DNA of 64,000 bases, taken from contig NZ_JNCA01000017.1 in assembly GCF_000695795.1 (NCBI RefSeq), forward strand, positions 1 through 64,000, written 5' to 3'. The stretch comes from Flavobacterium seoulense (GTDB lineage Bacteria > Bacteroidota > Bacteroidia > Flavobacteriales > Flavobacteriaceae). The notes below the pieces were generated by a model. The model saw nothing but the letters and a program-made list of their open reading frames with translations. It ran no database searches and was not told the origin of the DNA. The stretch's first letter is position 1. The number at the start of each line of letters is the position of its first letter. The translations under genes and the position numbers were made by a program. Shown here piece by piece: positions 39,950-49,382 of this stretch.

Positions 39950-40999
39950 ATGAAAGACAGACAATTTAATATAAAAGCCTTGCTCATCGCTACCTTACTT
40001 TCAATAGTGATGATTGTATTAGTGTTTTATGGGTCAAGAAAATTACAGAATTTTGATGCAGCTTTAATTACGTATCTTTTTGGAACCGTATTTGCATTTT
40101 TCGGTATTGTATATCGTTATACGGTTTGGTTACAAAGACCTCCAACATGGATTTATTTTAAAAGAGGAATAATATTTTTATTTACAGGAAAAGTATTTTC
40201 TCATTTTTGGTTTGCTACTAAAGAAACGGTCGAAAATATCGCATTTCAAAAATTTATTTATCCTCGGGGAAAATACCGCTGGATGGCGCATTTTATGATT
40301 GCAATAGGTTGTACTTCTGCTTTTTTAATCACAATACCGCTAACTTTCGGATGGATTCATTTTACGATGGCTCCTAATAGTATTTCAGTTTACGAAGCTC
40401 ATTTTTTTGGATTCAAAGTAATGGACTTTGAATTAGATTCCATTATGGCATTCCTTACATTTCATGCATTGAACTGGTCTTCTTATCTGGTGATTTTTGG
40501 TTCCTTATATTATTTAAGAAGAAGATTGACAAATCCCGGATTGATTGCCACACAAACTTTTGAAGGCGATTTACTGCCGTTAATTTTATTGATTGCTATT
40601 TCGGTAACAGGATTAGGATTGACTTATTCGTACCAATTCATGAAAGGTTTTGCTTTCGATTTCTTAGCAGTACTGCATGCCGTCACGGTAATTATGTTTT
40701 TGATTTGGGTTCCGTTCGGAAAGTTTTTTCACATTATTCAGCGTCCGGCACAAATTGGGGCGCATATTTATAATAAAGAAGGAAGAAAGAAAGGAATGGC
40801 AGTTTGTCCACATACTCATGAAGAGTTTGCTACAAAATTACATATTGACGATTTGAAAATTGTAACTAAAGAACTGGGTTTTGATTTTACCTATGAAGAC
40901 GGAACTTCACATTTGGATTTAAGCCCAGAGGGAAAAAGATCAAGATTAGCCCAGGCACATTTAAAAGCGAGACAGTCTGGAGGGAATTTATTTGGATAA
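39950..40999 (+). CDS. NarI-like membrane cytochrome b subunit
   Basis: A 349-residue protein with six likely transmembrane helices (about 7-28, 38-61, 112-136, 165-189, 208-230, 236-258). Histidines inside or at the ends of the helices (H114, H172, H243, H261) could bind two b haems. The last helix, FDFLAVLHAVTVIMFLIWVPFGKFFHIIQRP, has the form of NarI/DsrM-type cytochromes. A soluble C-terminal tail of about 80 residues follows (Cys286, PHTHEEF, then KRSRLAQAHLKAR). It probably passes quinol electrons to the reductase subunits encoded next. First gene of a five-gene operon. Confidence 0.75.
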   Translation: MKDRQFNIKALLIATLLSIVMIVLVFYGSRKLQNFDAALITYLFGTVFAFFGIVYRYTVWLQRPPTWIYFKRGIIFLFTGKVFSHFWFATKETVENIAFQKFIYPRGKYRWMAHFMIAIGCTSAFLITIPLTFGWIHFTMAPNSISVYEAHFFGFKVMDFELDSIMAFLTFHALNWSSYLVIFGSLYYLRRRLTNPGLIATQTFEGDLLPLILLIAISVTGLGLTYSYQFMKGFAFDFLAVLHAVTVIMFLIWVPFGKFFHIIQRPAQIGAHIYNKEGRKKGMAVCPHTHEEFATKLHIDDLKIVTKELGFDFTYEDGTSHLDLSPEGKRSRLAQAHLKARQSGGNLFG

Positions 41000-41022
41000 T
41001 TAAAAGATAAAAGAATATAAAC

Positions 41023-43239
41023 ATGGCAAAATTACCTGTTTCAGAAGAACATATTGTTGCACATTTTGGACCTCATAAAAATTATAGTCCAAAGGAAGGT
41101 TATGAAGGAAGGGATGAACCGGATGAATTGGTAAAAACCCATTGTTGTTTTTGCGGAATGCAATGTGGAATTCAATTATCAGTAAAAGAAAATAGAGTTG
41201 TAGGATTTGAACCCTGGATGGAATTTCCTTTTAACGAAGGAAGATTGTGCCCAAAAGGTGTTCAGCGTTATTTGCAAAATAATCATCCTGACCGACTTTT
41301 GTCTCCGTTAAAAAGAGTACAAGGACAAGGATTTGTACCGACTTCCTGGGATGAAGCCATGGAGAAAACCGTTTCAGAAATAAAGCGTATTCAGGAGACT
41401 TATGGAAATGATGCTTTTTCGATGCTTTCGGGAGTGTCATTAACTAATGAAAAAAGTTATTTGGTTGGAAAATTCGCCCGTGTAGCTTTAAAAACAAAAA
41501 ATCTGGATTATAACGGACGTTTATGTATGGTAAGTGCAGGGGCGGGAAATAAAAAAGCTTTTGGATTAGACAGAGGTTCGAATAATTATTCAGATTTAGA
41601 ATATGCCGAAGTAATTATTGTAGCCGGAGCTAATATCAGCGAAACGTTTCCAACATTGACGCATTGGATTTGGAAAGCCAGAGACAGAGGAGCTAAACTG
41701 ATCGTAATTGATCCAAGGATAATTCCATTGGCAAGAACTGCTGATATTCATTTGGATGTCCGCCCTGGAACCGATTCAGCTTTGTATGGTGCCATGCTGA
41801 AATATTTGGCAGATCATGACATGCTAGACCATGATTTTATTGATAATCATACTTCTGGATTTCAGGAAACTCTAGATGCCGTAAAGGATAATACACTCGA
41901 ATGGGCCGAAGAAGTTACAGGAATTAAAAAAGAAAAAATACAACAAGCTGCTGAGTTATGGGGTAAAGCCAATACCAGTTTCTTGCTGCATGCCCGTGGA
42001 ATTGAGCACCATTCTAAAGGTGTTGATAATGTGTTAGGTTGTATCAATCTGGTTTTGGCAACCGGAAGAATTGGTAAACCCTATTGTGGTTACGCTACTA
42101 TTACCGGGCAAGGAAACGGTCAGGGAGGTAGAGAACACGGTCACAAATGTGATCAATTACCGGGAAACAGAGATATCGAAAATCCGGAACATCGAAAGTA
42201 TATTTCAGAAGTTTGGGGAATTAATGAGCAGGATTTACCGGGGAAAGGTTTGTCGGCTTATGAGATTATAGAAGCCATTCATCGAGGAGAAATAAAAGGT
42301 TTATTGTCTATTTGTTTCAATCCATTGGTTTCTTTACCAAATAGTAATTATGTTCGTCAGGCTTTAGAAAAGTTAGAATATTATGTGTGTATTGACTTTT
42401 TCTTAAGTGAAACAGCCCGACATGCTGATATGATTTTAGCAGGTTCTTTGCAGGAAGAGGAAGAAGGAACGACTACTTCTGCAGAAGGAAGAGTGATTCG
42501 TATTCGTCAGGCAGTAACTCCTCCGGGTGATGCCCGAACCGATACTTCTATCATTTTGGAAATTGCCAAACGTTTGGGCGTGAAGGATAAATTTACGTAT
42601 GAAAACAGTGAAGCTATTTTTAACGAATTGCGTGTCGCTTCGAAAGGTGGAACGGCAGACTATTACGGAATTACATACCAAAGAGTCGAAGACGAAATGG
42701 GTGTTTTTTGGCCTTGTCCGGAAATAGGGCATCCGGGAACGCCACGTTTGTGGGAAGATAGAAAATTCAAAACGCCAGATGGAAAAGCGCATTTTAATCC
42801 TGCGCCCTATAAACTTCCGGGCGAAGTAACCGATGAAGATTATCCGGTGATTTTAACAACAGGACGTGTGGTTTCTCAATATTTAAGTGGAACACAAACC
42901 CGAAGGATTGGAAAATTAGTAGATCAGTTTCCGGAACCATTATTAGAAATTCATCCTAATATGGCAAAACAATATGGAATAAGACAAAGAGAATTAGTAA
43001 AAGTTTCAACTCGTAGAGGAGAAGGAATTTTTCCAGCCAATATTGTAGAAACAATTCGGGAAGATACGGTGTTTATTCCGTATCACTGGTCAGGAAAAAA
43101 ATCGGCAAACCAATTAACTCCGGGAACATTAGATCCAATTTCGAAAATACCCGAATTTAAGGTTTGTGCCTGTTATTTAAAACCTCTCAATGAAATTGCA
43201 CCGCCTTCAAGCGAATCAACGGCTTATGCCAGTATTTAA
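41023..43239 (+). CDS. Molybdopterin nitrate reductase catalytic subunit, NasA-type
   Basis: A 738-residue Mo-bisMGD enzyme. The N-terminal [4Fe-4S] site is C41-xx-C44-xxx-C48 ... C76 in CCFCGMQC and GRLCPKG. The Mo ligand is probably Cys168 in [14 protein letters not shown], the pattern of assimilatory NasA/NarB and NapA nitrate reductases. Other marks: [38 protein letters not shown] and the C-terminal dinucleotide-binding domain ([17 protein letters not shown]). No Tat or Sec signal is present, so it should be cytoplasmic. It has no C-terminal NasA [2Fe-2S] domain, but its operon supplies ferredoxin, Rieske and cytochrome partners, suggesting quinol-linked use. Confidence 0.9.
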   Translation: MAKLPVSEEHIVAHFGPHKNYSPKEGYEGRDEPDELVKTHCCFCGMQCGIQLSVKENRVVGFEPWMEFPFNEGRLCPKGVQRYLQNNHPDRLLSPLKRVQGQGFVPTSWDEAMEKTVSEIKRIQETYGNDAFSMLSGVSLTNEKSYLVGKFARVALKTKNLDYNGRLCMVSAGAGNKKAFGLDRGSNNYSDLEYAEVIIVAGANISETFPTLTHWIWKARDRGAKLIVIDPRIIPLARTADIHLDVRPGTDSALYGAMLKYLADHDMLDHDFIDNHTSGFQETLDAVKDNTLEWAEEVTGIKKEKIQQAAELWGKANTSFLLHARGIEHHSKGVDNVLGCINLVLATGRIGKPYCGYATITGQGNGQGGREHGHKCDQLPGNRDIENPEHRKYISEVWGINEQDLPGKGLSAYEIIEAIHRGEIKGLLSICFNPLVSLPNSNYVRQALEKLEYYVCIDFFLSETARHADMILAGSLQEEEEGTTTSAEGRVIRIRQAVTPPGDARTDTSIILEIAKRLGVKDKFTYENSEAIFNELRVASKGGTADYYGITYQRVEDEMGVFWPCPEIGHPGTPRLWEDRKFKTPDGKAHFNPAPYKLPGEVTDEDYPVILTTGRVVSQYLSGTQTRRIGKLVDQFPEPLLEIHPNMAKQYGIRQRELVKVSTRRGEGIFPANIVETIREDTVFIPYHWSGKKSANQLTPGTLDPISKIPEFKVCACYLKPLNEIAPPSSESTAYASI

Positions 43240-43260
43240 TCTATAAAGAATTGATAAAAA

Positions 43261-43830
43261 ATGAACTATACCAGTTTTAATAGAAACGAAGAATTTTTTG
43301 TAGATATGCAGCGTTGCATTGGTTGTAAAGCCTGTGAAATGGCATGTGCCGAATGCGAAACTAATGGTCAGGAAAGCATGATTCATGTCAATTATGTAGA
43401 TAGAGCTGCAACGGTTCAAACTACGGTTCAGGTATGTATGCACTGCGATGATCCTGTGTGTGCCAATGTTTGTCCTGCTGATGCTATTTCGAAAGACGAA
43501 TTCGGAATTGTTCATACCGCGAATACCGAAAGATGTATTGGGTGTTCAAATTGCGTAATGGCTTGTCCTTTTGGTGTACCAAAAAAAGAAGAAAATTATG
43601 ATTTGATGATGAAATGTACGATGTGTTATGATAGAACGAGCGTAGGTAAAAAACCAATGTGTGCGACTGTTTGTCCAAGTGGTGCTTTATTTTATGGAAC
43701 TAGAGATCAAATTCATGAAATGCGTCCTAATAGTACCCCTGTAAACAGTTTCATATTTGGTAAGGAAACAGTCAATACCAAAGTGAATATTATGATGCCA
43801 AAAGGAAGCACTGAACTTGTAATATATTAA
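43261..43830 (+). CDS. Four-cluster ferredoxin subunit (NrfC/DmsB-like)
   Basis: A 189-residue electron-transfer protein with sixteen cysteines in four [4Fe-4S] motifs: [11 protein letters not shown] (about 20-30), [14 protein letters not shown] (about 60-73), [14 protein letters not shown] (about 93-106) and CTMCYDRT ... CATVCPSGA (about 120-145). This is the typical beta subunit of Mo-enzyme complexes (NrfC, DmsB, FdnH type). No signal peptide, so cytoplasmic. It begins 21 bases after the Mo subunit and 11 bases before the Rieske gene. It would wire the Mo subunit to the membrane partner. Confidence 0.93.
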   Translation: MNYTSFNRNEEFFVDMQRCIGCKACEMACAECETNGQESMIHVNYVDRAATVQTTVQVCMHCDDPVCANVCPADAISKDEFGIVHTANTERCIGCSNCVMACPFGVPKKEENYDLMMKCTMCYDRTSVGKKPMCATVCPSGALFYGTRDQIHEMRPNSTPVNSFIFGKETVNTKVNIMMPKGSTELVIY

Positions 43831-43841
43831 ACAATATCCTC

Positions 43842-44360
43842 ATGTCTAAAGAAGATAATTTAAATAAAAACTGGAAAAAAGACTTTCCCATCGAAAAGCA
43901 GCAGGCAACTAATGTAAGCCGTCGTGATTTTGCTAAATTCCTGACTTTAGTTTCCGGAGGATTGATGGTAGGAAGCGGTTTAGTTACAGCTAAGGCATAT
44001 TTGTATCCAAAAGAAGAGGTTTTAGGGGAACATTTTGTATGCAACAAAGACGAAGTTCCATTAGGCGGAACACGCGCTTTTGTTATCGAAGGAAGTACTA
44101 TTCCATATATATTGATTCATCTGGAAACTGGCGAGTTTAAAGCTTATGAGCAGAAGTGTACCCACCTTTCCTGTTCAGTTTTTTACAAGCCAGGAACTGG
44201 AGTTATTCATTGTCCTTGTCACGAAGGCTCTTTTGATGCTAAAACAGGAAATGTATTGGCGGGTCCGCCACCAAGAGCTTTGCCTAAACTGGATGTTTTT
44301 TTTAAAGACGATGCTGTTTATGTAAGAGCGGTTCAGGAAGAAAAAATTGCTAAATTATAA
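43842..44360 (+). CDS. Tat-exported Rieske [2Fe-2S] protein
   Basis: A 172-residue protein with a Tat-type anchor, S26-R-R-D-F followed by a hydrophobic segment (FLTLVSGGLMVGSGLV). The Rieske cluster ligands are C106-T-H108 and C124-P-C126-H127. C111 and C126 form the disulfide pair found in high-potential bc1/b6f-type Rieske proteins. It would sit on the outer face of the cytoplasmic membrane. In haloarchaeal nitrate reductases a Rieske protein and cytochrome b are also encoded with the Mo enzyme; here it suggests quinol oxidation coupled to charge separation. Fourth gene of the operon. Confidence 0.92.
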   Translation: MSKEDNLNKNWKKDFPIEKQQATNVSRRDFAKFLTLVSGGLMVGSGLVTAKAYLYPKEEVLGEHFVCNKDEVPLGGTRAFVIEGSTIPYILIHLETGEFKAYEQKCTHLSCSVFYKPGTGVIHCPCHEGSFDAKTGNVLAGPPPRALPKLDVFFKDDAVYVRAVQEEKIAKL

Positions 44361-44370
44361 ATGAGTAAAT

Positions 44371-44622
44371 ATGAGTAATTTTAGAAGAAGCCAAAATCAG
44401 TCTAATCCGAATAAGTTAAATGCGATTCTTTCGACATTGATTTTTATATTAATTCTTAATGTAACGATGCAAATTTGGTTGCTTTATGTAGCATTAAATA
44501 ATGCTTTAGATAACAATAAAGAAATCCTCATTCCGGCATTTGTGGCTTCCTTAATATTGTTTATAATAGGTATAAGCCTGCTTTATTATCTGCCAACAGG
44601 AAATAGAAATATTCGAAAATAA
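44371..44622 (+). CDS. Small two-helix membrane protein of the nitrate reductase operon
   Basis: 83 residues with two transmembrane helices (about 18-41 and 52-74) and charged ends. No cysteine or haem-ligand histidine is present, so it does not carry a redox centre. It starts 10 bases after the Rieske gene, making it the last gene of the operon. It may be an assembly factor or a structural subunit like the small subunits of respiratory complexes. It resembles small DUF6755-type proteins, but I am not certain of the family. Confidence 0.7.
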   Translation: MSNFRRSQNQSNPNKLNAILSTLIFILILNVTMQIWLLYVALNNALDNNKEILIPAFVASLILFIIGISLLYYLPTGNRNIRK

Positions 44623-44679
44623 AAAGTTGGTTTTTTATGTAAATATTATACTTTTTTTAAGATTGAAAAGATATTATTG

Positions 44680-44687
44680 TATTTTTG
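44680..44687 (+). promoter_or_regulatory. -7 promoter box of the beta-propeller lipoprotein
   Basis: TATTTTTG is an exact TAnnTTTG, 23 bases before the ATG at 44711, supporting that start over the one at 44627. Confidence 0.55.
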
Positions 44688-44710
44688 TGTACCCCAAAAT
44701 CGCAAAAACT

Positions 44711-46312
44711 ATGAAAAAACTTGTACTTGCCTTGTCACTATGTGGCTTGTTTTTAATTCAATCTTGTCAATCTGATGATAATTCCGGAGAAGACGAAAAA
44801 GTTATCCTAAACACTAATTCCGAAAGTTTAAGCAATAGAATCAATCTTGATGGTTCTGGAGTATTGGATTTAGTTACTTTAAATGTTACCGGAAAAACTG
44901 AAGAAACCGCAGCAGGAACTTTTCCAATGTCATTATTAGCTGAGGTTAAAGCACCTACTTATAATGGGAAAACTTTAATGGCAACTCATGTTGATGTTAA
45001 AGATAATTATGTTTATGTATCTTATAATACTCAGGGAGATGTTTATTTAGGAGGAATTGATGTTATTGATATCAGCAGCCCTAATAACCCTAAATTAGTA
45101 GTTCAGGCCATTTTACCAAATGTTGATGTTAGCACTGTGCTTTTTGATAACGGAAAATTGTATATCGCCGGAGCAGTAGATGCTGATTTTAATAAGGTAG
45201 CAACTCCAGCATTTGTAGCTCAAATGCCATTGCAGTCAGGACTTTTGACAAATACTTATGTTTCAAATCAGTTATCAGGATATGTAGGTACAGGACTTGC
45301 AGTAGCTGATGCTAAATATTATGCTGTTTCAGGAGATAATGGTGTGATAGCTAAGTTAGATAAAGCGACTAATGTTTTAGAAACAACAATTTCTGTAAAT
45401 GATTTAAGAGCTATGGGACGCATCAACAATAAAATTGTTGTTTTAAGTGGTGCCGAAGGTGTTAAAGTATATAATGAGGGAACATTAAAATTAGAATCTT
45501 CATTTAAAACAGCTATTGATGTAGTCGATGCAAAAAGAACTATTGATTTTCAAGGAAACAATATTTTGGTGTCTCAAGGAGCTTCAGGCTTAGGTGTTTA
45601 TAATTTGACTACAGGTGCATCAGTACAAACTTTTGCTGTTCCTACAGCTGTAACAGGTATTGATCAAGTTGATATTGTAACCAATGCAGTTTCTGTAAAT
45701 GGAGATTATACTTATGTTGCAAATGGTGCAGCAGGAATTTCAGTTTATAAAACTACAGATACAAAATTAGCTTTATTAGGAACAATTGCTCTTTCTGGTT
45801 CTTCAAATTATGTAAAAAGTGTTGGAGACTACATCTATGTTGCTAGTGGAAACGGCGGACTTAAGATTATCAAAAAAGTAACAGTATCTTCTATTGATTG
45901 TACTGGTTTTGCTACTTACAAAGGTGGCGAATGGTTAAATGTAAATTCTAACGAAGATTTAAAATATCAGGGAAGTACTTCTGTAAAAGGAGTGAATGTT
46001 AATGATAGACTTACTTTCTGTGGTTCATTGGCTGTGTCAGAAGGATTGAATGTTAATAGTAATGGTATTTTTACTATGAAAGGTTCTTTGGCTCAAGGAA
46101 ATGCTAATAACCGATGGTTATCTCTTAATATAAATGGTACTATGAGAGTAGAAGGTAGTGTTGTAATTTATGGAAATCTTATTTTGAATAGCGGTGCTAA
46201 GCTTGAATTTTTAGGAAACAATTCTGAAATAACTATCCATGGTACTGTAACCAAAAATAATGGAGCTACAATTACAGGTACTTATAAAGATATTTCTAAT
46301 AAGCTGAAATAA
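44711..46312 (+). CDS. LVIVD-type beta-propeller lipoprotein
   Basis: 533 residues from ATG 44711; the upstream in-frame start would put 28 extra residues before the signal peptide. Lipobox LIQSC (Cys18). The N-terminal two-thirds has repeated strands (KDNYVYVSYNTQGDVYLGGIDVIDISSPNNPKL, GNNILVSQGASGLGVYNL, VNGDYTYVANGAAGISVY, VGDYIYVASGNGGLKII) typical of LVIVD-repeat propellers. The last ~130 residues form repeats of parallel-beta type (DRLTFCGSLAVSEGLNVN, GIFTMKGSLAQG, GTMRVEGSVVIYGNL), perhaps a small beta-helix. Surface or periplasmic binding role likely; ligand unknown. Confidence 0.75.
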   Translation: MKKLVLALSLCGLFLIQSCQSDDNSGEDEKVILNTNSESLSNRINLDGSGVLDLVTLNVTGKTEETAAGTFPMSLLAEVKAPTYNGKTLMATHVDVKDNYVYVSYNTQGDVYLGGIDVIDISSPNNPKLVVQAILPNVDVSTVLFDNGKLYIAGAVDADFNKVATPAFVAQMPLQSGLLTNTYVSNQLSGYVGTGLAVADAKYYAVSGDNGVIAKLDKATNVLETTISVNDLRAMGRINNKIVVLSGAEGVKVYNEGTLKLESSFKTAIDVVDAKRTIDFQGNNILVSQGASGLGVYNLTTGASVQTFAVPTAVTGIDQVDIVTNAVSVNGDYTYVANGAAGISVYKTTDTKLALLGTIALSGSSNYVKSVGDYIYVASGNGGLKIIKKVTVSSIDCTGFATYKGGEWLNVNSNEDLKYQGSTSVKGVNVNDRLTFCGSLAVSEGLNVNSNGIFTMKGSLAQGNANNRWLSLNINGTMRVEGSVVIYGNLILNSGAKLEFLGNNSEITIHGTVTKNNGATITGTYKDISNKLK

Positions 46313-46331
46313 AATAAAAAAAGTTTAGATT

Positions 46332-46367
46332 AAAAGCTGTTTTACAATTTGTGAAACAGCTTTTTTT
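46332..46367 (+). terminator. Terminator of the propeller lipoprotein
   Basis: AAAAGCTGTTT pairs with AAACAGCTTTT around an 11-base loop, and a T-run follows. Confidence 0.8.
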
Positions 46368-46467
46368 GTTTTAGAAAAAGATTTATTATGCGGTTTGTTT
46401 TTATAGATTTAGAAATTATTTCTTACTTTTAGTAAATCAATAAGTTTTAAATCCAAAACAATTTACC

Positions 46468-47493
46468 ATGAGTTCAAGTGCTGCATTAAATACTAATAAA
46501 ATTGCTTTTTTTTCTACACAAGCTTACGATAAAACGTTTTTTAATAAGTATAATAAAGATTTTGATTTTCAATTAGAATTTTTTGAAACACAACTTAACC
46601 CACAAACAGTAAGTTTAATAGAAAATGCATCCATAGTTTGTGTATTTGTAAATGATATTATCAATGCAACTGTTATTGAACAATTAGCAGAAAAAAAAGT
46701 AAAAATTATAGCTTTACGCTGTGCGGGTTTTAATAATGTCGATTTAGAAGCAGCTAAAAAGTACAATATAAAAGTATGTCGTGTTCCGGCATATTCTCCA
46801 CAAGCAGTTGCTGAACATGCTATGGCGATGATTTTAACCTTAAATAGAAAAACACATAAAGCTTACAACCGAGTTAGGGAACAGAATTTTTCTCTAAACG
46901 GATTATTAGGGTTTGACTTATTTGGAAAAACAATTGGAATCATTGGAACAGGAAATATAGGGAAAGCTTTTGCTAAAATAGCTTTAGGTTTCGGCTGTAA
47001 AGTATTGGCTTACGATATTATCGAAAATGATGAAATGGTAAAAGACGGTGTTTCATTTGTTACTTTGGATGAGATTTTTAAATCAAGCGATATTATTTCG
47101 CTTCATTGTCCGCTAAACAATCAGACAAAGCATATTATCAATAAAAAGTCTATTGATTTAATGAAAGAACATGTAATGATTATCAATACAAGCCGGGGCG
47201 GACTGATAGAAACAGCCTGTGTTATCGAAGGTTTAAAACAGGGGAAAATAGGTTATTTAGGAATCGATGTTTATGAACAGGAAGAAAAATTGTTTTTCAG
47301 GGATTTATCAGAAGATATTATTCAGGATGATGACATTCAGCGTTTAATGAGTTTTCCAAATGTTTTGGTAACGGCACATCAGGCATTTTTTACCAATGAA
47401 GCTTTAACACAAATAGCATTAATCACTTTCAACAATATAAAATCATTGTTGACAACAGGAGAAATCGAAAATAAAGCAGCATTATTGGTTTAG
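46468..47493 (+). CDS. ldhA: D-lactate dehydrogenase (D-2-hydroxyacid dehydrogenase)
   Basis: A 341-residue NAD-dependent enzyme of the D-2-hydroxyacid dehydrogenase family. Rossmann motif GIIGTGNIGKAFAKI (about 154-168). Catalytic set: Arg in INTSRGGLIET, Glu in GIDVYEQEEKLFF, His in VLVTAHQAFFTNEAL. The C-terminal segment DVYEQEEKLFFRDLS ... NVLVTAHQAF closely follows E. coli LdhA, supporting D-lactate formation from pyruvate. It fits the anaerobic theme of the upstream genes, but it has its own transcription unit after a terminator. It is followed by a lipoprotein gene after 26 bases. Confidence 0.88.
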   Translation: MSSSAALNTNKIAFFSTQAYDKTFFNKYNKDFDFQLEFFETQLNPQTVSLIENASIVCVFVNDIINATVIEQLAEKKVKIIALRCAGFNNVDLEAAKKYNIKVCRVPAYSPQAVAEHAMAMILTLNRKTHKAYNRVREQNFSLNGLLGFDLFGKTIGIIGTGNIGKAFAKIALGFGCKVLAYDIIENDEMVKDGVSFVTLDEIFKSSDIISLHCPLNNQTKHIINKKSIDLMKEHVMIINTSRGGLIETACVIEGLKQGKIGYLGIDVYEQEEKLFFRDLSEDIIQDDDIQRLMSFPNVLVTAHQAFFTNEALTQIALITFNNIKSLLTTGEIENKAALLV

Positions 47494-47519
47494 AAAGTAT
47501 TAATTAAATGAAGTAAATT

Positions 47520-48116
47520 ATGAAAAATAGAATTCTAATTTTAATAGTAATTCTGGCTATGTATTCCTGTCAGAATAAGAGCGAATCAAAAAATATCATC
47601 GAAACTATTGCAGAAGATACGCTTTCGAAAACAGCAGCAGGTACTGCAGATGTAAGTGAAGCTCCGGTAAAAGAAGATAAAAATGCCGAATTGATACGAA
47701 AACAATTGCAGATCATTTTAAAGAAGGATTTGTCAATATTGACAAAAGAAGAACGCTATTTTTATTATGAAGCTTTCGATTTAAATAATGATAAGAAAGA
47801 CGAATATTTCGTTGGTTTTTCTAATCCGTATTTCTGTGGAAGTGGCGGCTGTTCAGGATATATTTTAAATAATGACGGAAGTTTAATCAATTCTTTTACA
47901 GTAACTGATTTTCCTATTTTTGTGGCTACTTCTTCTAACGAGAAGTTTTATAATTTAATTGTAAAAAGCAGAGGAATATTTCATCTTGTAAAAATGAACA
48001 ACGGAAAATATCCATTAAATCCATCTGTTCAGGAAAAATGGAAAGGAGAAATTCCGAAAGAAAGTTCCAAAGTTTTGGATATTTACGGAGATAAATTAGA
48101 GAAACATTCGTTTTAA
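47520..48116 (+). CDS. Hypothetical lipoprotein with Asn-Asp loop
   Basis: A 198-residue lipoprotein (lipobox AMYSC, Cys17), then a Ser/Glu/Thr-rich linker (20-60). The folded part contains YYEAFDLNNDKKDEYFVGFSNPYFCGSGGCSGYILNNDGSLIN: an Asp/Asn loop of calcium-binding style and a conserved CGSGGCSG motif with two cysteines. Proteins with this CGxGGC pattern are widespread secreted unknowns in bacteria. It lies 26 bases after ldhA, probably in the same transcript by spacing only. Confidence 0.7.
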   Translation: MKNRILILIVILAMYSCQNKSESKNIIETIAEDTLSKTAAGTADVSEAPVKEDKNAELIRKQLQIILKKDLSILTKEERYFYYEAFDLNNDKKDEYFVGFSNPYFCGSGGCSGYILNNDGSLINSFTVTDFPIFVATSSNEKFYNLIVKSRGIFHLVKMNNGKYPLNPSVQEKWKGEIPKESSKVLDIYGDKLEKHSF

Positions 48117-48126
48117 ATAAAAACAA

Positions 48127-48156
48127 GAAAGCCGATAGCTAAACTATCGGCTTTGG
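48127..48156. terminator. Terminator between lipoprotein and Spy-like gene
   Basis: AAAGCCGATAG (48128-48138) pairs perfectly with CTATCGGCTTT (48144-48154) between two convergent genes. Confidence 0.8.
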
Positions 48157-48172
48157 TATTTTTAAGACCAAC

Positions 48173-48718
48173 TTATTTTGTTTCTTCTTTTTCAATAGGA
48201 ATGTCTTTTTTCAAGCCATGACTGTATGCTTTCCTGAATTCAACATTTTTTCGGTGGTGTGTGTTTTGAGCAATTCTATGCTTAAAGTGTTTTTTGAAAT
48301 CTTCACGATGATGTTTTTTTGTAGCTTCCCATTTTTGAAACTGTTCTGCCGAAAGCGTTTTTTTCATTCTTTGCTTCATTGCTATTTGCTCGTCAAGCAT
48401 TTTACTTCTCATTTCAAATAGCTCGTCTGAAGTGGGTTTTGCAGTTTTGTCTTTTCTGTTTTTTATAAAAGCTTCTCTTTTTTCATTTTGTTCAGCAATT
48501 ATTTTACCCATTTCTTTTTGTTGCGAAGCGTTCAAATCCAACTCTAATGTCATTTTTTTTAACATCAGTTGATTGCGTTGTTCCGGTGTGAATTTCACCA
48601 TCTGATTTCTCTCTGGTCTTTCGCGTCTTTCCTTTTTTTCAGGTCTTTCTGTTTTTTCTTGTGCAAAGGCTGTCATTCCTATAACAGCTACAAGTACGGT
48701 TGCAATTAATTTTTTCAT
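48173..48718 (-). CDS. Secreted Spy/CpxP-like (LTxxQ-type) protein, second paralogue
   Basis: A 181-residue exported protein (signal peptide 1-19, ending TAFAQ). After a very basic Glu/Arg/Lys-rich stretch come FTPEQRNQLMLKKMTLELDLNASQQKEMGKIIAEQNEKRE and LDEQIAMKQRMKKTLSAEQFQKWEATKKHHRE. The same order of helices and the motifs LDLNASQQ and LSAEQFQKWEA match the protein at 36836-37234 (LNLDAAQQ and LTPEQLKKWEA), so they are paralogues. The His/Lys-rich tail (DFKKHFKHRIAQNTHHRK) might bind metal. Role possibly envelope-stress related. Confidence 0.75.
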   Translation of the reverse strand: MKKLIATVLVAVIGMTAFAQEKTERPEKKERRERPERNQMVKFTPEQRNQLMLKKMTLELDLNASQQKEMGKIIAEQNEKREAFIKNRKDKTAKPTSDELFEMRSKMLDEQIAMKQRMKKTLSAEQFQKWEATKKHHREDFKKHFKHRIAQNTHHRKNVEFRKAYSHGLKKDIPIEKEETK

Positions 48719-48821
48719 GGTAATAAGGTGTTTAAGGTTTTTAAATAAGACCTTAGAAGTTGTGTAAAGTTTAATTACAAATAAAATTTATGAAATTATT
48801 AGGTTTTCGAAATTACGAAAC

Positions 48822-48870
48822 ACAAAAAAAGGAACTCCGTTATGAAGTTCCTTTTTTATGTATTTATTCT
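48822..48870 (-). terminator. Terminator of the 163-residue ORF; copy 1 of a duplicated ~45-bp sequence
   Basis: AAGGAACT pairs with AGTTCCTT around CCGTTATGA, with A and T runs outside. The stop codon of the 48856-49347 gene lies within the right-hand T-run. Nearly the same sequence, including the ~13 bases after it, recurs at 49383-49429. Confidence 0.8.
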
Positions 48871-49347
48871 TTTATTTCGTTCTGCTCTTTTTTGCGAAAT
48901 ATAAAATTCAGCATCTGAAATTAGTTTATGAACTGTTTCATCTGAATGTTTTACTAAATTATTTAATGATTCATAAAAAGGATTTACTCTAATTTTTATC
49001 CAATCACGATTATCAATAGTTGAGCAATAAAAATGAATTTTACACAGTTTTTTTATATCCTCTTCGATGGTTGTTATATCAAGATAAATGTAAAGATTAT
49101 TTGAAAAACTATTGTTTACTGATCGATTTGAGATAAATTCAAATAAAATTTTTTCATTATTGATGGTGTGCTCTAAATAACCAAGATTATTTTCTTTTAA
49201 TCCGGTGTACTTGCTTTTTAATAATTCTAAAATTTTTTGTTTTCTCTTTATTGGGATTCTTTTTGCAACTACTTTTTCAAAATAGATTTGATAGCAGATT
49301 ACTATTGAAATTAAAAAGCAAAATATTATAATTGTGGATTGCTGCAT
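48856..49347 (-). CDS. Hypothetical membrane-anchored protein
   Basis: 163 residues, no family recognised. One N-terminal transmembrane helix (about 5-21, TIIIFCFLISIVICYQI) and a soluble body rich in Asn, Lys, Ile (LKSKYTGLKENNLGYLEHTINNEKILFEFISNRSVNNSF, LYIYLDITTIEEDIKKLCKIHFYC). It is very AT-rich in codon use compared with lysS. It is flanked by two copies of a ~45-bp terminator-containing repeat, hinting that the gene was inserted or duplicated into the lysS 3' flank. Confidence 0.6.
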   Translation of the reverse strand: MQQSTIIIFCFLISIVICYQIYFEKVVAKRIPIKRKQKILELLKSKYTGLKENNLGYLEHTINNEKILFEFISNRSVNNSFSNNLYIYLDITTIEEDIKKLCKIHFYCSTIDNRDWIKIRVNPFYESLNNLVKHSDETVHKLISDAEFYISQKRAERNKRINT

Positions 49348-49382
49348 TTGGAAATGTCTTTTGTTTGGTGATTTTATAAAAA

